From Rhizobium leguminosarum (GTDB lineage Bacteria; Pseudomonadota; Alphaproteobacteria; Rhizobiales; Rhizobiaceae), in NCBI RefSeq assembly GCF_001652265.1, contig NZ_LWBS01000109.1, positions 1 to 64,000 of the forward strand: DNA of 64,000 nt, read 5' to 3'. Below, piece by piece: positions 9,029 through 17,930 of this stretch. The notes under the pieces were generated by a model. The model was not told where the DNA came from, did no database searches, and saw nothing but the letters and a program-made list of their open reading frames with translations. The position numbers were made by a program, and so were the translations under genes. The first letter of the stretch is position 1; each line of letters begins with the position of its first letter.

Positions 9029-9349
9029 CTAGACGCGGGCTGATGGCATATCGGGAATGGCGGGGGTCAAACCTTCCGCCACCGTGGACAGCAGCCGGGA
9101 GACATCGTGGAGTTTGCTGCCGCTCTGCTGCCATCTGGCCACAGTCTTGGCAACTTCTTCCGCACGGTCCATTCGCTCAGACAGAAGCGACAGATCGAGT
9201 GTGCCATACTCACCATTAACAATCCGATCCGCCTCAGCCTGTGACTTTGCTCGCATTATCTCGTGAGACGCTTTGTGCATCCGCAGCCTCATCTTGATCG
9301 AAAGTTCGCGGAATCGTTCTGAGTGATTGTCTGGCCTGCCATGTTTCAT
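9029..9349 (-). CDS. hypothetical protein (106 aa)
   Basis: The ATG at 9349 has an excellent ribosome binding site (CGAGGAAA on the minus strand); the frame is open further upstream but reads as non-protein there. The product is basic at the N-terminus (MKHGRPDNHSERFRELS) and mostly helical. No domain is recognised. Confidence 0.55.
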   Translation of the reverse strand: MKHGRPDNHSERFRELSIKMRLRMHKASHEIMRAKSQAEADRIVNGEYGTLDLSLLSERMDRAEEVAKTVARWQQSGSKLHDVSRLLSTVAEGLTPAIPDMPSARV

Positions 9350-9586
9350 CGCGTGGTTTCCTCGTTTCACAGACAATGCTCCACGAGCTTGCAAGAGACG
9401 AAACGGCAAAATCCTCACAACGCTCCCGCTGAATTCAACCCGTCCAATCGCCCTTTCAAGGTGCCGAAAACCCTCTTGGCCACGCCAGACCTCCTTTTGG
9501 GACACCAACCCCGCGGTCTGGGCCATGCGAGAGTGCCTTATACAAACAAACATGACTTGACGTCTGTCGCTCTTTGAGAAATGCTA

Positions 9587-9600
9587 AGATGTCAGACCAA
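9587..9600. promoter_or_regulatory. candidate FadR/GntR-family operator
   Basis: The sequence ATGTCAGACCA contains the GT-N3-AC core common to operators of FadR-type GntR regulators. It lies about 40 bases before the start of the GntR gene at 9639, which fits autoregulation. Only one copy is seen. Confidence 0.4.
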
Positions 9601-9638
9601 TTTCGGGGCCTGACTGCCTGCTAAGAAAATGGGGAACC

Positions 9639-10361
9639 ATGAAGGCAAATCGTAGCGACAGGCCGGTGATCCGGCCGCTTCCGGTCATGGACCGCGCGCG
9701 TCAGGTGACCGATGCACTGGCGGATTATGTGGAGGAAGCGCGGTTGAAGGCGGGCGATCGGCTGCCGGCCGAGCGCGAGCTGATGGCAGCCCTTGCCGTC
9801 GGCCGCTCGACCATTCGCGAGGCGATCCGCCACTTCCAGGCGCTCGGCGTCATCGAGACGCGCAAGGGCAGCGGCACCTATCTGCTGAAGCCGGTTTCCA
9901 GGGCGACGATCCACATGCCGCTGTCGCTCGACACGGTCCATTTGCGCGACGCGCTGCTGCAGACGCTGGAGGTTCGCCGCGGCATCGAATGCGAGGCGGG
10001 CATGGTTGCGGCCCGGCGGCGCACGAGCACGGATCTCGGCGTCATCGAGGAAAAGCTGGACGCGATGGAACGGGTGCACTTGGAGAAGGGCACCTCCGGG
10101 CCGGAGGATCTTGCCTTCCATCTCGCCGTCTACGACGCCACCCACAATCCGCTGTTTCGCCAGCTTCTCGAACAGATGCGCGAGACCTTCGAACGCTTCT
10201 GGGAACATCCGTTCGACCGGCAGGATTTCGCGCGCCGGTCCTTTCCCTTTCACCGCACGCTTTTCAACGCGATCGCTGCCGGGGATCCCGAGGCGGCGCG
10301 CGCCGAAACATTGAAAATTCTCGATATCGTCGAGGAAGACATCAAGGAAATGTCCAAATGA
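9639..10361 (+). CDS. FadR-subfamily GntR transcriptional regulator
   Basis: This 240-aa protein has an N-terminal winged helix-turn-helix (about residues 15-80, with GDRLPAERELMAALAVGRSTIR, trimmed here, as the recognition region) and a C-terminal FCD helical domain (about 95-230) that normally binds a carboxylated ligand. Its stop codon overlaps the start of the next gene (ATGA), so it is co-transcribed with the enzyme and transporter it presumably controls. The effector cannot be told from the sequence. Confidence 0.9.
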   Translation: MKANRSDRPVIRPLPVMDRARQVTDALADYVEEARLKAGDRLPAERELMAALAVGRSTIREAIRHFQALGVIETRKGSGTYLLKPVSRATIHMPLSLDTVHLRDALLQTLEVRRGIECEAGMVAARRRTSTDLGVIEEKLDAMERVHLEKGTSGPEDLAFHLAVYDATHNPLFRQLLEQMRETFERFWEHPFDRQDFARRSFPFHRTLFNAIAAGDPEAARAETLKILDIVEEDIKEMSK

Positions 10362-11530
10362 GCAACGGCTCTGAACCGTTCGATCTTGCTTCCCTCATCA
10401 CGGCGCATGACGAAGGCAACTTCGCAGACGCCGTCGTGCCGCCGATTTTCCAGACCTCGCTTTTCACCTTTTCCGATTACGACGACATGATCGCCTCTTA
10501 TCGCGGCGAGAAGGTGCGGCCGATCTATACGCGCGGCCTGAACCCGACGGTGCGTGCCTTCGAGGAAATGCTGGCCAAGCTTGAAGGGGCGGAGGATGCG
10601 TTGGGTTTTGCAAGCGGCATGGCGGCGATCTCGTCGGCGGTCTTAAGCTTCGTAGAGCCGGGCGACCGCATCGTCGCGGTCAAGCACGTCTATCCCGATG
10701 CCTTTCGCCTGTTCGGCACCATCCTGAAGCGGATGAAGATCGAGGTGACCTATGTCGACGGGCGCGACGAGGAAGCGGTCGCCAAGGCGCTGCCCGGCGC
10801 CAAGCTCTTCTACATGGAAAGCCCGACGAGCTGGGTGATGGAGGCTCATGACGTCGGTGCGCTCGCAGCACTCGCTAGGCAACACGGCATCGTCTCGATG
10901 ATCGACAACAGCTGGGCGAGCCCGTTCTTCCAGCGGCCACTGACGCTCGGCGTCGATCTCGTCATCCATTCGGCCTCGAAATATCTCGGCGGCCACAGCG
11001 ATGTGGTGGCGGGCGTCATCGCCGGCTCGAAGGCGATGATCGCGCGCGTCAAGGCCGAGGCCTATCCCTATCTCGGCGGCAAGCTTTCGCCGTTCGACGC
11101 CTGGCTGCTGATCCGCGGGTTGCGCACGCTGCCGCTGCGCATGCGAGCCCACGAGACATCGGCGCTTGAAATCGCCAGGCGCCTGCAGAAGCTCGACGTG
11201 GTGGAGACAGTCTGCCATCCGGGGCTTACCAACCGTTTGCCCGCCGGGCTCAACGGCACCTCGGGCCTGTTTTCCTTCATATTCCGCGAAGGCGTCGATA
11301 TCCGCACCTTCGCCGATCGCCTCAAGCTCTTCAAACTGGGCGTAAGCTGGGGTGGACATGAAAGCCTGATCGTACCGGGCGAGGTGGTGCTCCAGCAGAA
11401 GGCACAGCCGAATTCCGCACATGCCTTCGGCATCCATGCGCGATCCGTACGTCTCCATGTCGGCCTCGAAGGAACCGAGGCCCTGTGGAGAGACATCGAG
11501 GAGGCGCTCGCCGCCGCCTCACAATCCTGA
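10358..11530 (+). CDS. cystathionine beta-lyase/gamma-synthase family PLP enzyme
   Basis: A fold-type I PLP enzyme of the Cys/Met metabolism family, 390 aa. Visible landmarks are YTRGLNPT (phosphate-binding Tyr and Arg), FASGMAAIS, DNSWASP (the PLP-ring aspartate) and SASKYLGGHSD with the Schiff-base lysine, in the standard order. The start at 10358 overlaps the regulator's stop, although the frame is open much further upstream. Its position between a GntR regulator and a sugar-type ABC transporter suggests that it processes an imported compound, perhaps a sulfur-containing or amino conjugate, rather than serving housekeeping methionine synthesis. The exact reaction is unknown. Confidence 0.85.
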   Translation: MSNGSEPFDLASLITAHDEGNFADAVVPPIFQTSLFTFSDYDDMIASYRGEKVRPIYTRGLNPTVRAFEEMLAKLEGAEDALGFASGMAAISSAVLSFVEPGDRIVAVKHVYPDAFRLFGTILKRMKIEVTYVDGRDEEAVAKALPGAKLFYMESPTSWVMEAHDVGALAALARQHGIVSMIDNSWASPFFQRPLTLGVDLVIHSASKYLGGHSDVVAGVIAGSKAMIARVKAEAYPYLGGKLSPFDAWLLIRGLRTLPLRMRAHETSALEIARRLQKLDVVETVCHPGLTNRLPAGLNGTSGLFSFIFREGVDIRTFADRLKLFKLGVSWGGHESLIVPGEVVLQQKAQPNSAHAFGIHARSVRLHVGLEGTEALWRDIEEALAAASQS

Positions 11531-11565
11531 AACCCGAGAGAAACCTAATAAGGGGGAACTGAGCC

Positions 11566-12825
11566 ATGAAAAAACTAATAATCTCGACGCTCTTTGCTTC
11601 GATGATGGCGGGTACGGCCTTTGCCGATACGACGCTCAAGCTTGTCGAAGTCATCACCAGCCCGGAGCGCACCGAAACGCTGAAATCGATCGTCGGCAAA
11701 TTCGAAGCCGCCAATCCGGGCACCAAGGTCGACATCATCTCGCTGCCCTGGAACGAAGCGTTCCAGAAGTTCGCGACCATGGTGTCGGCCGGCGACGTGC
11801 CCGATGTGATGGAAATGCCCGATACCTGGCTGTCGCTCTATGCCAATAACGGCATGCTCGAGAGCCTGGAGCCCTACCTCGAAAAGTGGGAACACACCAA
11901 GGAGCTGACGCCGCGCGCGCTCGAACTCGGCCGCGACGTCAAGAATACCGCCTATATGCTGCCCTACGGCTTCTATCTGAGGGCGATGTTCTACAACAAG
12001 AAGCTGCTTTCGGAAGCCGGCGTCGCCGCGCCGCCGAAGACGTTGGAAGAATTTACCGCCGCTTCGGAGAAGGTTTCCAAACTGTCCGGCAAATACGGCT
12101 ACTGCATGCGTGGCGGCCCGGGCGGCCTCAATGGCTGGATGATCTTTGCCGCCTCGATGGCCGGCTCGAACAAGTATTTCAACGATGACGGCACCTCGAC
12201 GATGAACAGCCCCGGCTGGGCCAAGGGCATCGAATGGATGGTCGATCTCTACAAGAAGGGCTATGCGCCAAAGGACAGCGTCAACTGGGGCTTCAACGAA
12301 GTCGTCGCCGGCTTCTATTCCGGCACCTGCGCTTTCCTCGACCAGGATCCCGATGCGCTGATCGCCATCGCCGAACGCATGAACAAGGACGATTTCGGCG
12401 TCATGCCGCTGCCGAAGGGCCCTGACGGCAAGTCCTTCCCGACGATCGGCTATGGCGGTTGGTCGATGTTCACGACAAGCGGCAACAAGGATCTCTCCTG
12501 GAAGCTGATTGCCACCCTCGAAGGGCCGGAAGGCAATATCGAGTGGAACAAGCGCATCGGCGCCCTGCCGGCCTATACGGCGGCCGAAAAGGATCCTTTC
12601 TATGCCGGTGACCAGTTCAAGGGCTGGTTCGAGGAACTGGCGGACCCGAACACGGTACCGACCGTCATGCCGACCTACCTCGAGGAATTCGCCTTCTTCA
12701 AGGATTCGCTGGCGATCAAGACCTCGCAGCAGGCATTGCTCGGCGATATCTCGGCAAAGGATCTGGCCGACCAGTGGGCGGACTACCTCACCAAGGCACA
12801 GCAGAAGTTCCTCGCCAAGAAATAA
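11566..12825 (+). CDS. extracellular solute-binding protein of a CUT1-type ABC transporter
   Basis: A 419-aa family 1 solute-binding protein with a clear signal peptide (MKKLIISTLFASMMAGTAFA) and the family pattern of a GTKVD strand, an EAFQKFATM helix and a later FPTIGYGGWSMF segment. The gene has a good ribosome binding site (AAGGGGGA). It is followed by two permeases and an ATPase, so it is the periplasmic receptor of the system. Family members bind sugars, polyols or glycerophosphodiesters; the ligand here is not evident. Confidence 0.9.
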   Translation: MKKLIISTLFASMMAGTAFADTTLKLVEVITSPERTETLKSIVGKFEAANPGTKVDIISLPWNEAFQKFATMVSAGDVPDVMEMPDTWLSLYANNGMLESLEPYLEKWEHTKELTPRALELGRDVKNTAYMLPYGFYLRAMFYNKKLLSEAGVAAPPKTLEEFTAASEKVSKLSGKYGYCMRGGPGGLNGWMIFAASMAGSNKYFNDDGTSTMNSPGWAKGIEWMVDLYKKGYAPKDSVNWGFNEVVAGFYSGTCAFLDQDPDALIAIAERMNKDDFGVMPLPKGPDGKSFPTIGYGGWSMFTTSGNKDLSWKLIATLEGPEGNIEWNKRIGALPAYTAAEKDPFYAGDQFKGWFEELADPNTVPTVMPTYLEEFAFFKDSLAIKTSQQALLGDISAKDLADQWADYLTKAQQKFLAKK

Positions 12826-12835
12826 GCAACGGACT

Positions 12836-12869
12836 GACGGCGGCGGCTCTTCGAGACGGGGCCGCCGTC
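12836..12869 (+). other. intercistronic hairpin after the binding-protein gene
   Basis: GACGGCGGC and GCCGCCGTC form a 9-bp perfect stem around a 16-base loop immediately after the stop codon. No T tract follows. Such hairpins commonly stabilise the binding-protein part of ABC transporter transcripts and reduce read-through. Confidence 0.55.
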
Positions 12870-12894
12870 GCTTCTTGGATGACACAGACGGCGC

Positions 12895-13860
12895 ATGAAC
12901 GCCGCGAATGGGAACTTCTGGCCGATGACCATTTCCGCCGATACGCTCGACATGCGTCGCGACCGCAGGCCATGGCTGCGTCGCGTTGCCGATGCTTCGG
13001 AGCCCTACCTCTATAGCGCGCCGTCGCTGATCCTGATCATTGCGGTCATGCTGGTGCCGCTGACGATTGGCATTTCCTACGCCTTCCGCGATATCCAGCT
13101 GCTCAATCCGTTTTCCGGCGGCTTCATCGGGCTCGATCATTTCCGCGAGCTTGCCGGCGATGCCGCCTTCTATGGCGCGCTGCGTAACACGCTCTGGTGG
13201 ACAGGCGCCTCCGTCGTCCTGCAATTCGTCTTCGGGCTGATCCTGGCGCTGCTGCTCGACAAGCCGTTCAAGGGCAGGGCAATCGCGCAGGCTCTGGTTT
13301 TCCTGCCCTGGGCCGTGCCGTCCTTTCTTGCCGGGCTCAACTGGGCCTGGCTGTTCAATCCCGTCATCGGGCCGATCCCGCACTGGCTCTTCGCCCTCGG
13401 GCTGATGCATGAGCCGGGCAATATCCTCTCCGATCCGAACTATGCGATGTGGGGGCCGATCGTCGCCAATGTCTGGTGGGGCATCCCGTTTTTCGCGATC
13501 ACGCTGCTTGCCGCCTTGCAGGCGATCCCGCGCGATCTCTACGAGGCGGCGTCGATCGACGGCGCCGGCTGGTTCCAGCGTTTCCGTTCGATCACCCTGC
13601 CGTTTCTGGCGCCCACAATCGCCATCACCGTGCTGCTGCGCACCGTGTGGATTTCCAATTTCGCCGATCTCATCGTCGTCATGACCAGTGGCGGACCGGC
13701 CGACCGGACGCAGATCGTCGCCAGCTATATCTTCACGACAGCCTTCAGGCGGCTCGATTTCGGTTATGCCTCGGCGATCGCGCTGGTGCTGCTGGTACTG
13801 CTGCTTGCCTATTCGATGCTGATCATCCTGCTCCGGCAGACGCTGCTGAACAAGGATTGA
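12895..13860 (+). CDS. ABC transporter permease (MalF/UgpA type)
   Basis: A 321-aa inner-membrane permease with six predicted membrane segments and the EAA loop (YEAASIDGAGWFQRFRSITLP, trimmed) that contacts the ATPase near residues 218-238. An ATG at 12925 is an alternative start giving 311 residues; neither has a strong ribosome binding site. It pairs with the next gene as the heterodimeric channel. Confidence 0.88.
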   Translation: MNAANGNFWPMTISADTLDMRRDRRPWLRRVADASEPYLYSAPSLILIIAVMLVPLTIGISYAFRDIQLLNPFSGGFIGLDHFRELAGDAAFYGALRNTLWWTGASVVLQFVFGLILALLLDKPFKGRAIAQALVFLPWAVPSFLAGLNWAWLFNPVIGPIPHWLFALGLMHEPGNILSDPNYAMWGPIVANVWWGIPFFAITLLAALQAIPRDLYEAASIDGAGWFQRFRSITLPFLAPTIAITVLLRTVWISNFADLIVVMTSGGPADRTQIVASYIFTTAFRRLDFGYASAIALVLLVLLLAYSMLIILLRQTLLNKD

Positions 13861-13864
13861 GATC

Positions 13865-14695
13865 ATGAGACGATCCGTCATTCCCACCATCGCACACCGC
13901 CTGGCGATCATTTGCTATATCGCCTTCGCGCTCTTTCCGCTGTTCTGGCTGCTCAAGGTGTCGGTGACGCCGAACGACCTGCTCTATAGCGAGGGCGTGC
14001 GCATGTGGCCGTCGCGCACGACATGGGATCATTATGCCTTCGTGCTGCGGCACAGCGCCTTTCCGACCTTCTTCAAGAACAGCCTGATCGTCTCGGCCTC
14101 GACGGCAGTCACCGTGACGATCTGCGCCTCGCTGTCCGGCTACGCGCTGTCGCGCTTCAATTTCCGGGCAAAATACTGGATCGTCGCCCTGATGCTGCTG
14201 ACCCAGATGTTCCCGCTGGTCATGCTGGTGGCGCCGATCTTCAAGATCCTGTCGCCGCTGCATCTGACCAACAGCCTGACCGGGCTCGTCATCGTCTACA
14301 CCGCCTTCAACGTGCCTTTCGCCACCTTCCTGATGCAGTCCTTCTTCGACGGCATTCCGAGGGATCTCGAAGAGGCGGCGAAGATCGACGGGGCGACGCA
14401 GTTCACGGCGTTTCGCCAGATCATCCTGCCGCTGACCCTGCCGGGAATCGCCGCCACCCTCGGCTTCGTTTTCACGGCCGCCTGGAGCGAGCTGCTCTTC
14501 GCGCTGATGCTGATCAATGGCAATGATGCGGCGACCTTCCCCGTCGGCCTTCTCACCTTCGTTTCGAAATTCTCGGTGGATTTCGGGCAGATGATGGCGG
14601 CGGGCGTCATGGCGCTCATTCCGGCCGGCCTCTTCTTCCTGCTCATCCAGCGCTATCTCGTCCAGGGCCTGACGGCCGGCGCGGTCAAGGGTTAA
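13865..14695 (+). CDS. ABC transporter permease (MalG/UgpE type)
   Basis: A 276-aa permease with the usual N-terminal membrane anchor, a long periplasmic loop, and the EAA motif ([21 protein letters not shown], trimmed) near residue 175. It starts four bases after the preceding permease and is followed four bases later by the ATPase, so the three genes are translationally linked. It is the second half of the channel for the binding protein at 11566. Confidence 0.9.
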   Translation: MRRSVIPTIAHRLAIICYIAFALFPLFWLLKVSVTPNDLLYSEGVRMWPSRTTWDHYAFVLRHSAFPTFFKNSLIVSASTAVTVTICASLSGYALSRFNFRAKYWIVALMLLTQMFPLVMLVAPIFKILSPLHLTNSLTGLVIVYTAFNVPFATFLMQSFFDGIPRDLEEAAKIDGATQFTAFRQIILPLTLPGIAATLGFVFTAAWSELLFALMLINGNDAATFPVGLLTFVSKFSVDFGQMMAAGVMALIPAGLFFLLIQRYLVQGLTAGAVKG

Positions 14696-14699
14696 ACAA

Positions 14700-15758
14700 A
14701 TGGCATCGATCGATATCCGGAATATCCGCAAAGCCTATGGCCATGTGCAGGTGCTGCACGGCGTCGACCTCGAAATCCAGGACGGCGAATTCGTCGTGCT
14801 CGTCGGCCCGTCCGGCTGCGGCAAGTCCACGCTGCTGCGCATGATCGCCGGGCTGGAGGAGGTCACATCAGGCGAGATCCGCATCGCCGGCAATAGGGTG
14901 AACGAGCTGCATCCCAAGGACCGTGACATCGCCATGGTGTTCCAGTCCTATGCGCTCTATCCGCATATGAACGTCGCCGGCAATATGAGCTACAGCCTGA
15001 GGCTCCGGAAGGTGGCGAAGGAGAAGATTGCAAGCGCGGTGGCCGCGGCCGCCGCCAAGCTTGGCCTCGATCCGCTGCTCGAACGCAGGCCGAAGGCGCT
15101 TTCGGGCGGCCAGCGCCAGCGCGTCGCCATGGGTCGCGCCATCGTGCGCCAGCCGAAGGCCTTTCTGTTTGACGAACCGCTGTCGAACCTCGATGCCCGC
15201 CTGCGCGAGCAGATGCGCGCCGAAATCAAGAAACTGCATGGCGACCTGAAGGCGACCTCGATCTACGTGACCCACGACCAGATCGAGGCAATGACGCTGG
15301 CGGACCGGATCGTCGCCATGCATGGCGGGGTGGTCCAGCAGGTTGGCAGTCCCCTGGAACTCTACGACCGCCCCGCCAATCTCTTTGTTGCCGGCTTCAT
15401 CGGCTCGCCGGGGATGAATTTCCTCGAGGCCAGCTATGATGCCGGCGGCGTGAAGCTGAAGGACGGCACGATCGTGCCGCTTGCAAAGCCGCTGCCGCTT
15501 GTCGACGGCGCAAAGGTGACGCTCGGCATCCGGCCGGAGCATGTGCTGATGAGCGACGGGGGGGCAGGGCTTGCCGCGGATGTGGAACTCGTCGAGCCCA
15601 CAGGCTTCGGCATCATCCTGCACCTTGCCCTGCATGGTCTGCCATTCAAGATCTTCACGCTGAACCGCGACGCGCTGAAGGCAGGTCCGAAAACCAATGT
15701 GGCCTTCCCGGCCCAGTATCTGCACGTGTTCGATGCGGAAGGAAAACGCGTCGATTGA
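14700..15758 (+). CDS. ABC transporter ATP-binding protein (UgpC/MalK type)
   Basis: A 352-aa ATPase with Walker [10 protein letters not shown] (about residues 38-46), Q loop, signature LSGGQRQR, Walker [11 protein letters not shown] and the switch histidine in THDQ. The C-terminal third is the TOBE/OB regulatory domain of CUT1 ATPases. It energises the two permeases just upstream. The 72-base gap to the phosphoesterase leaves open whether that gene belongs to the same operon. Confidence 0.92.
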   Translation: MASIDIRNIRKAYGHVQVLHGVDLEIQDGEFVVLVGPSGCGKSTLLRMIAGLEEVTSGEIRIAGNRVNELHPKDRDIAMVFQSYALYPHMNVAGNMSYSLRLRKVAKEKIASAVAAAAAKLGLDPLLERRPKALSGGQRQRVAMGRAIVRQPKAFLFDEPLSNLDARLREQMRAEIKKLHGDLKATSIYVTHDQIEAMTLADRIVAMHGGVVQQVGSPLELYDRPANLFVAGFIGSPGMNFLEASYDAGGVKLKDGTIVPLAKPLPLVDGAKVTLGIRPEHVLMSDGGAGLAADVELVEPTGFGIILHLALHGLPFKIFTLNRDALKAGPKTNVAFPAQYLHVFDAEGKRVD

Positions 15759-15830
15759 ATGGTCGGAGGCCGGTAGCCCGACGCTATCGGTTTCGGCATA
15801 CTGTCTCCGGTAGGGGCGGGGAGGCAGAAT

Positions 15831-16577
15831 ATGCTCGTTGCGCAGATATCCGATATCCATGCAGGGCCGGACCTTTCGTCGCTCCAGGCGCTGGAGCGAG
15901 CGATAGGCTGGCTGAAGATGTTCCGCCCGGATGCGCTTGTTGTCACCGGAGATCTGGTGGACGACGGATGGAGGCAAGGCTATCGCCTGGTCGCCGAAAG
16001 CCTGCGGTCGCTGGACTTCCCCGTCTACCTGTTGCCGGGCAACGCTGACGATGTGCAATTGATGCGCTCCGAACTTGCCGCCGTCGGCACGTGGATCAAA
16101 GCGACGGGACCGATGCATTTCCGGGCAGCCGTCGACGGGCTGGCCCTCTTCGGTGTCGATGTGACCGTCGCCGGTCAGAGCCACGGCGACGTCCTGCCGC
16201 ATCTGCCGTGGCTGATGAGCGCGCTTGCGGACGTGACGACCCCTGCTCTTCTGTTCATGCATCAGCCGCCATTCACGATCGGCATCGAGGCGCTGGACCG
16301 GGTCGGATGCAGGAACGGCAGTGCCCTTTTCAGCGCTCTGGAGACAATGCACAGGCTGCCGCTGGCAATTCTCTGCGGCCATGTTCACCGACCTGCATTC
16401 GGTCGGCTGGGAATAATCCCTGTCCAGACTCAGCGACGGCGGGCTGGTTTCACATGTGGTATCGATTCCGGCATCCGATGGCAGCGCATAAAGTGGATTG
16501 AATGGGGAAACCCTCACGCGCTGCGAGCCGAAAAATCTTTTGCCGCATCGCCCATGAGGGCTATATCCTTCGCGTGA
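15831..16577 (+). CDS. metallophosphoesterase (calcineurin-like), C-terminus atypical
   Basis: The protein has the metallophosphoesterase motifs in order: D8-I-H10, GDLVDDG, GNAD (usually GNHD), a histidine in MHQPP and the closing GHVHRP. It most resembles class III cyclic-nucleotide or glycerophosphodiester phosphodiesterases of about 250-270 residues. The ATG has a strong site, GGGGAGG. After IIPV the last 50 or so residues are rich in Arg and Trp and do not look like the family's usual final strands, so a frameshift near 16415-16440 is possible. It may hydrolyse a product of the transport system upstream. Confidence 0.75.
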   Translation: MLVAQISDIHAGPDLSSLQALERAIGWLKMFRPDALVVTGDLVDDGWRQGYRLVAESLRSLDFPVYLLPGNADDVQLMRSELAAVGTWIKATGPMHFRAAVDGLALFGVDVTVAGQSHGDVLPHLPWLMSALADVTTPALLFMHQPPFTIGIEALDRVGCRNGSALFSALETMHRLPLAILCGHVHRPAFGRLGIIPVQTQRRRAGFTCGIDSGIRWQRIKWIEWGNPHALRAEKSFAASPMRAISFA

Positions 16578-16596
16578 TCTTGCTGGACTGGATGCT

Positions 16597-17829
16597 ATGA
16601 CCGACACTGTTCTCGACCGCTTTCTCCGTTATGTCGTTATCGACACGCAATCCGACCCTGCCTCGTCGACGCAGCCGACCACCGACAAGCAGAAGGATCT
16701 CGGACGGGTTCTGGTCGATGAACTGCTGAAGATCGGTCTTGCCGACGCGCATCTCGATGAGCACGGCTATGTCTACGCGACCATTCCGGCCAACAGCGAC
16801 AAGACGGTGCCGGTCATCTGCTTCTGCTCGCACATGGATACGGCGCCCGATTTCAGCGGCACCGATGTCAAGCCGCAGATCGTCAGGAACTATGCTGGCG
16901 GTGATATCAAGCTTGCCAGTGATACGAGCCGGGTGATCCGCGTCAGCGACCATCCCGAACTGAAGTACCAGATCGGCAACGATATCGTCACGACCGACGG
17001 CACGACATTGCTCGGTGCCGACGACAAGGCCGGACTCGCCGAAATCATGACCGCGGCTGAGATGCTCGTCGGCAATCCCGATATCAGGCACGGGACGATC
17101 AAGATCCTGTTCACGCCCGACGAGGAAGTCGGGCGCGGCGTCAACAAAGTCGACCTGAAGAAACTCGGTGCCGACTTCGCCTATACGATGGACGGCGAGA
17201 CGGCTGGCCATATCGAGGACGAGACCTTCTCGGCCGACGGCGTCGAGATTAGCATATCAGGTGTGGCAATCCATCCCGGCTTTGCCAAGGACCGCATGGA
17301 AAACGCCATCAAGATCGCAGGCGCCATCATCGACCGGCTGCCGAGGGATCTTGCCCCCGAGGCCACCGAAGGCAAGCAGGGCTTCATCCATCCGACAGGC
17401 GTGACCGGCTCGATGGAGAAGGCGTCGCTGAGCCTCATCATCCGTGACTTCACCGACAAGGGGCTGACGGAAAAGGAAACGATGCTCCAAGCCATCGTTA
17501 AGGACGTGTTGGCTGGCTATCCCGGCTCGACCTATCGTTTTGAGGTGAAGGAGCAGTATCGCAACATGAAGGTGGTGCTCGATCGTCACCCGGAGATCGT
17601 CGACAACGCGATCGAGGCGGTGCGTCGGGCCGGCATGACGCCGGTGCGCGGAAGCATACGCGGCGGCACGGATGGCTCGCGCCTTTCCTTCATGGGACTG
17701 CCGTGCCCGAACATCTTCGCCGGCGGCCATGCTTTCCACTCGCCGCTCGAATGGGTGAGCCGCCAGGACATGGAAAAGGCGGTCGAGACGATCGTGGAAC
17801 TGGCGAGGGTCTGGGAAGAGCGCGCTTAA
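16597..17829 (+). CDS. pepT: peptidase T (tripeptide aminopeptidase)
   Basis: A 410-aa M20 metallopeptidase. H79 and D81 lie in CSHMDTAPD, the bridging Asp in GADDKAG, the catalytic Glu pair in TPDEEVG, a metal ligand in TMDGE and the final His in GGHAFHSPLEW, in the spacing of PepT. It removes N-terminal residues from tripeptides in the cytoplasm. It starts only 19 bases after the phosphoesterase but appears functionally independent. Confidence 0.93.
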   Translation: MTDTVLDRFLRYVVIDTQSDPASSTQPTTDKQKDLGRVLVDELLKIGLADAHLDEHGYVYATIPANSDKTVPVICFCSHMDTAPDFSGTDVKPQIVRNYAGGDIKLASDTSRVIRVSDHPELKYQIGNDIVTTDGTTLLGADDKAGLAEIMTAAEMLVGNPDIRHGTIKILFTPDEEVGRGVNKVDLKKLGADFAYTMDGETAGHIEDETFSADGVEISISGVAIHPGFAKDRMENAIKIAGAIIDRLPRDLAPEATEGKQGFIHPTGVTGSMEKASLSLIIRDFTDKGLTEKETMLQAIVKDVLAGYPGSTYRFEVKEQYRNMKVVLDRHPEIVDNAIEAVRRAGMTPVRGSIRGGTDGSRLSFMGLPCPNIFAGGHAFHSPLEWVSRQDMEKAVETIVELARVWEERA

Positions 17830-17841
17830 AGCAAGTCCAGC

Positions 17842-17885
17842 AAAAGTGCGCAGCGGTTTTGCGTCCGGAATTGCGCAGAAACAAA
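17842..17885. repeat. dispersed rhizobial intergenic repeat (copy 1)
   Basis: The element starts AAAAGTGCGCAGCGGTTTTGCG and resembles a short sequence often seen after genes in Rhizobium. A related copy lies at 24261-24302 (AAAAGTGTGAGCGGTTTTCGG). Both are in 3' intergenic positions. Confidence 0.45.
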
Positions 17886-17915
17886 AACGCGCTTCCATCT
17901 AACCCATACCGGAAG

Positions 17916-17930
17916 GGCGGTTTAACCGCC
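17916..17930. terminator. palindrome at convergent gene ends
   Basis: GGCGGTT-T-AACCGCC is a perfect 7-bp palindrome that overlaps the stop codon of the cell wall hydrolase and faces the end of pepT. It has no T tract, so termination is only a possibility. Confidence 0.35.

Noticed and set aside
11575..13911. Very long open frame (778 codons) on the minus strand
   Set aside because: It runs antisense through the solute-binding protein and permease genes; its product is rich in Arg, Gly and His with no domain, the usual shadow of GC-rich third positions.
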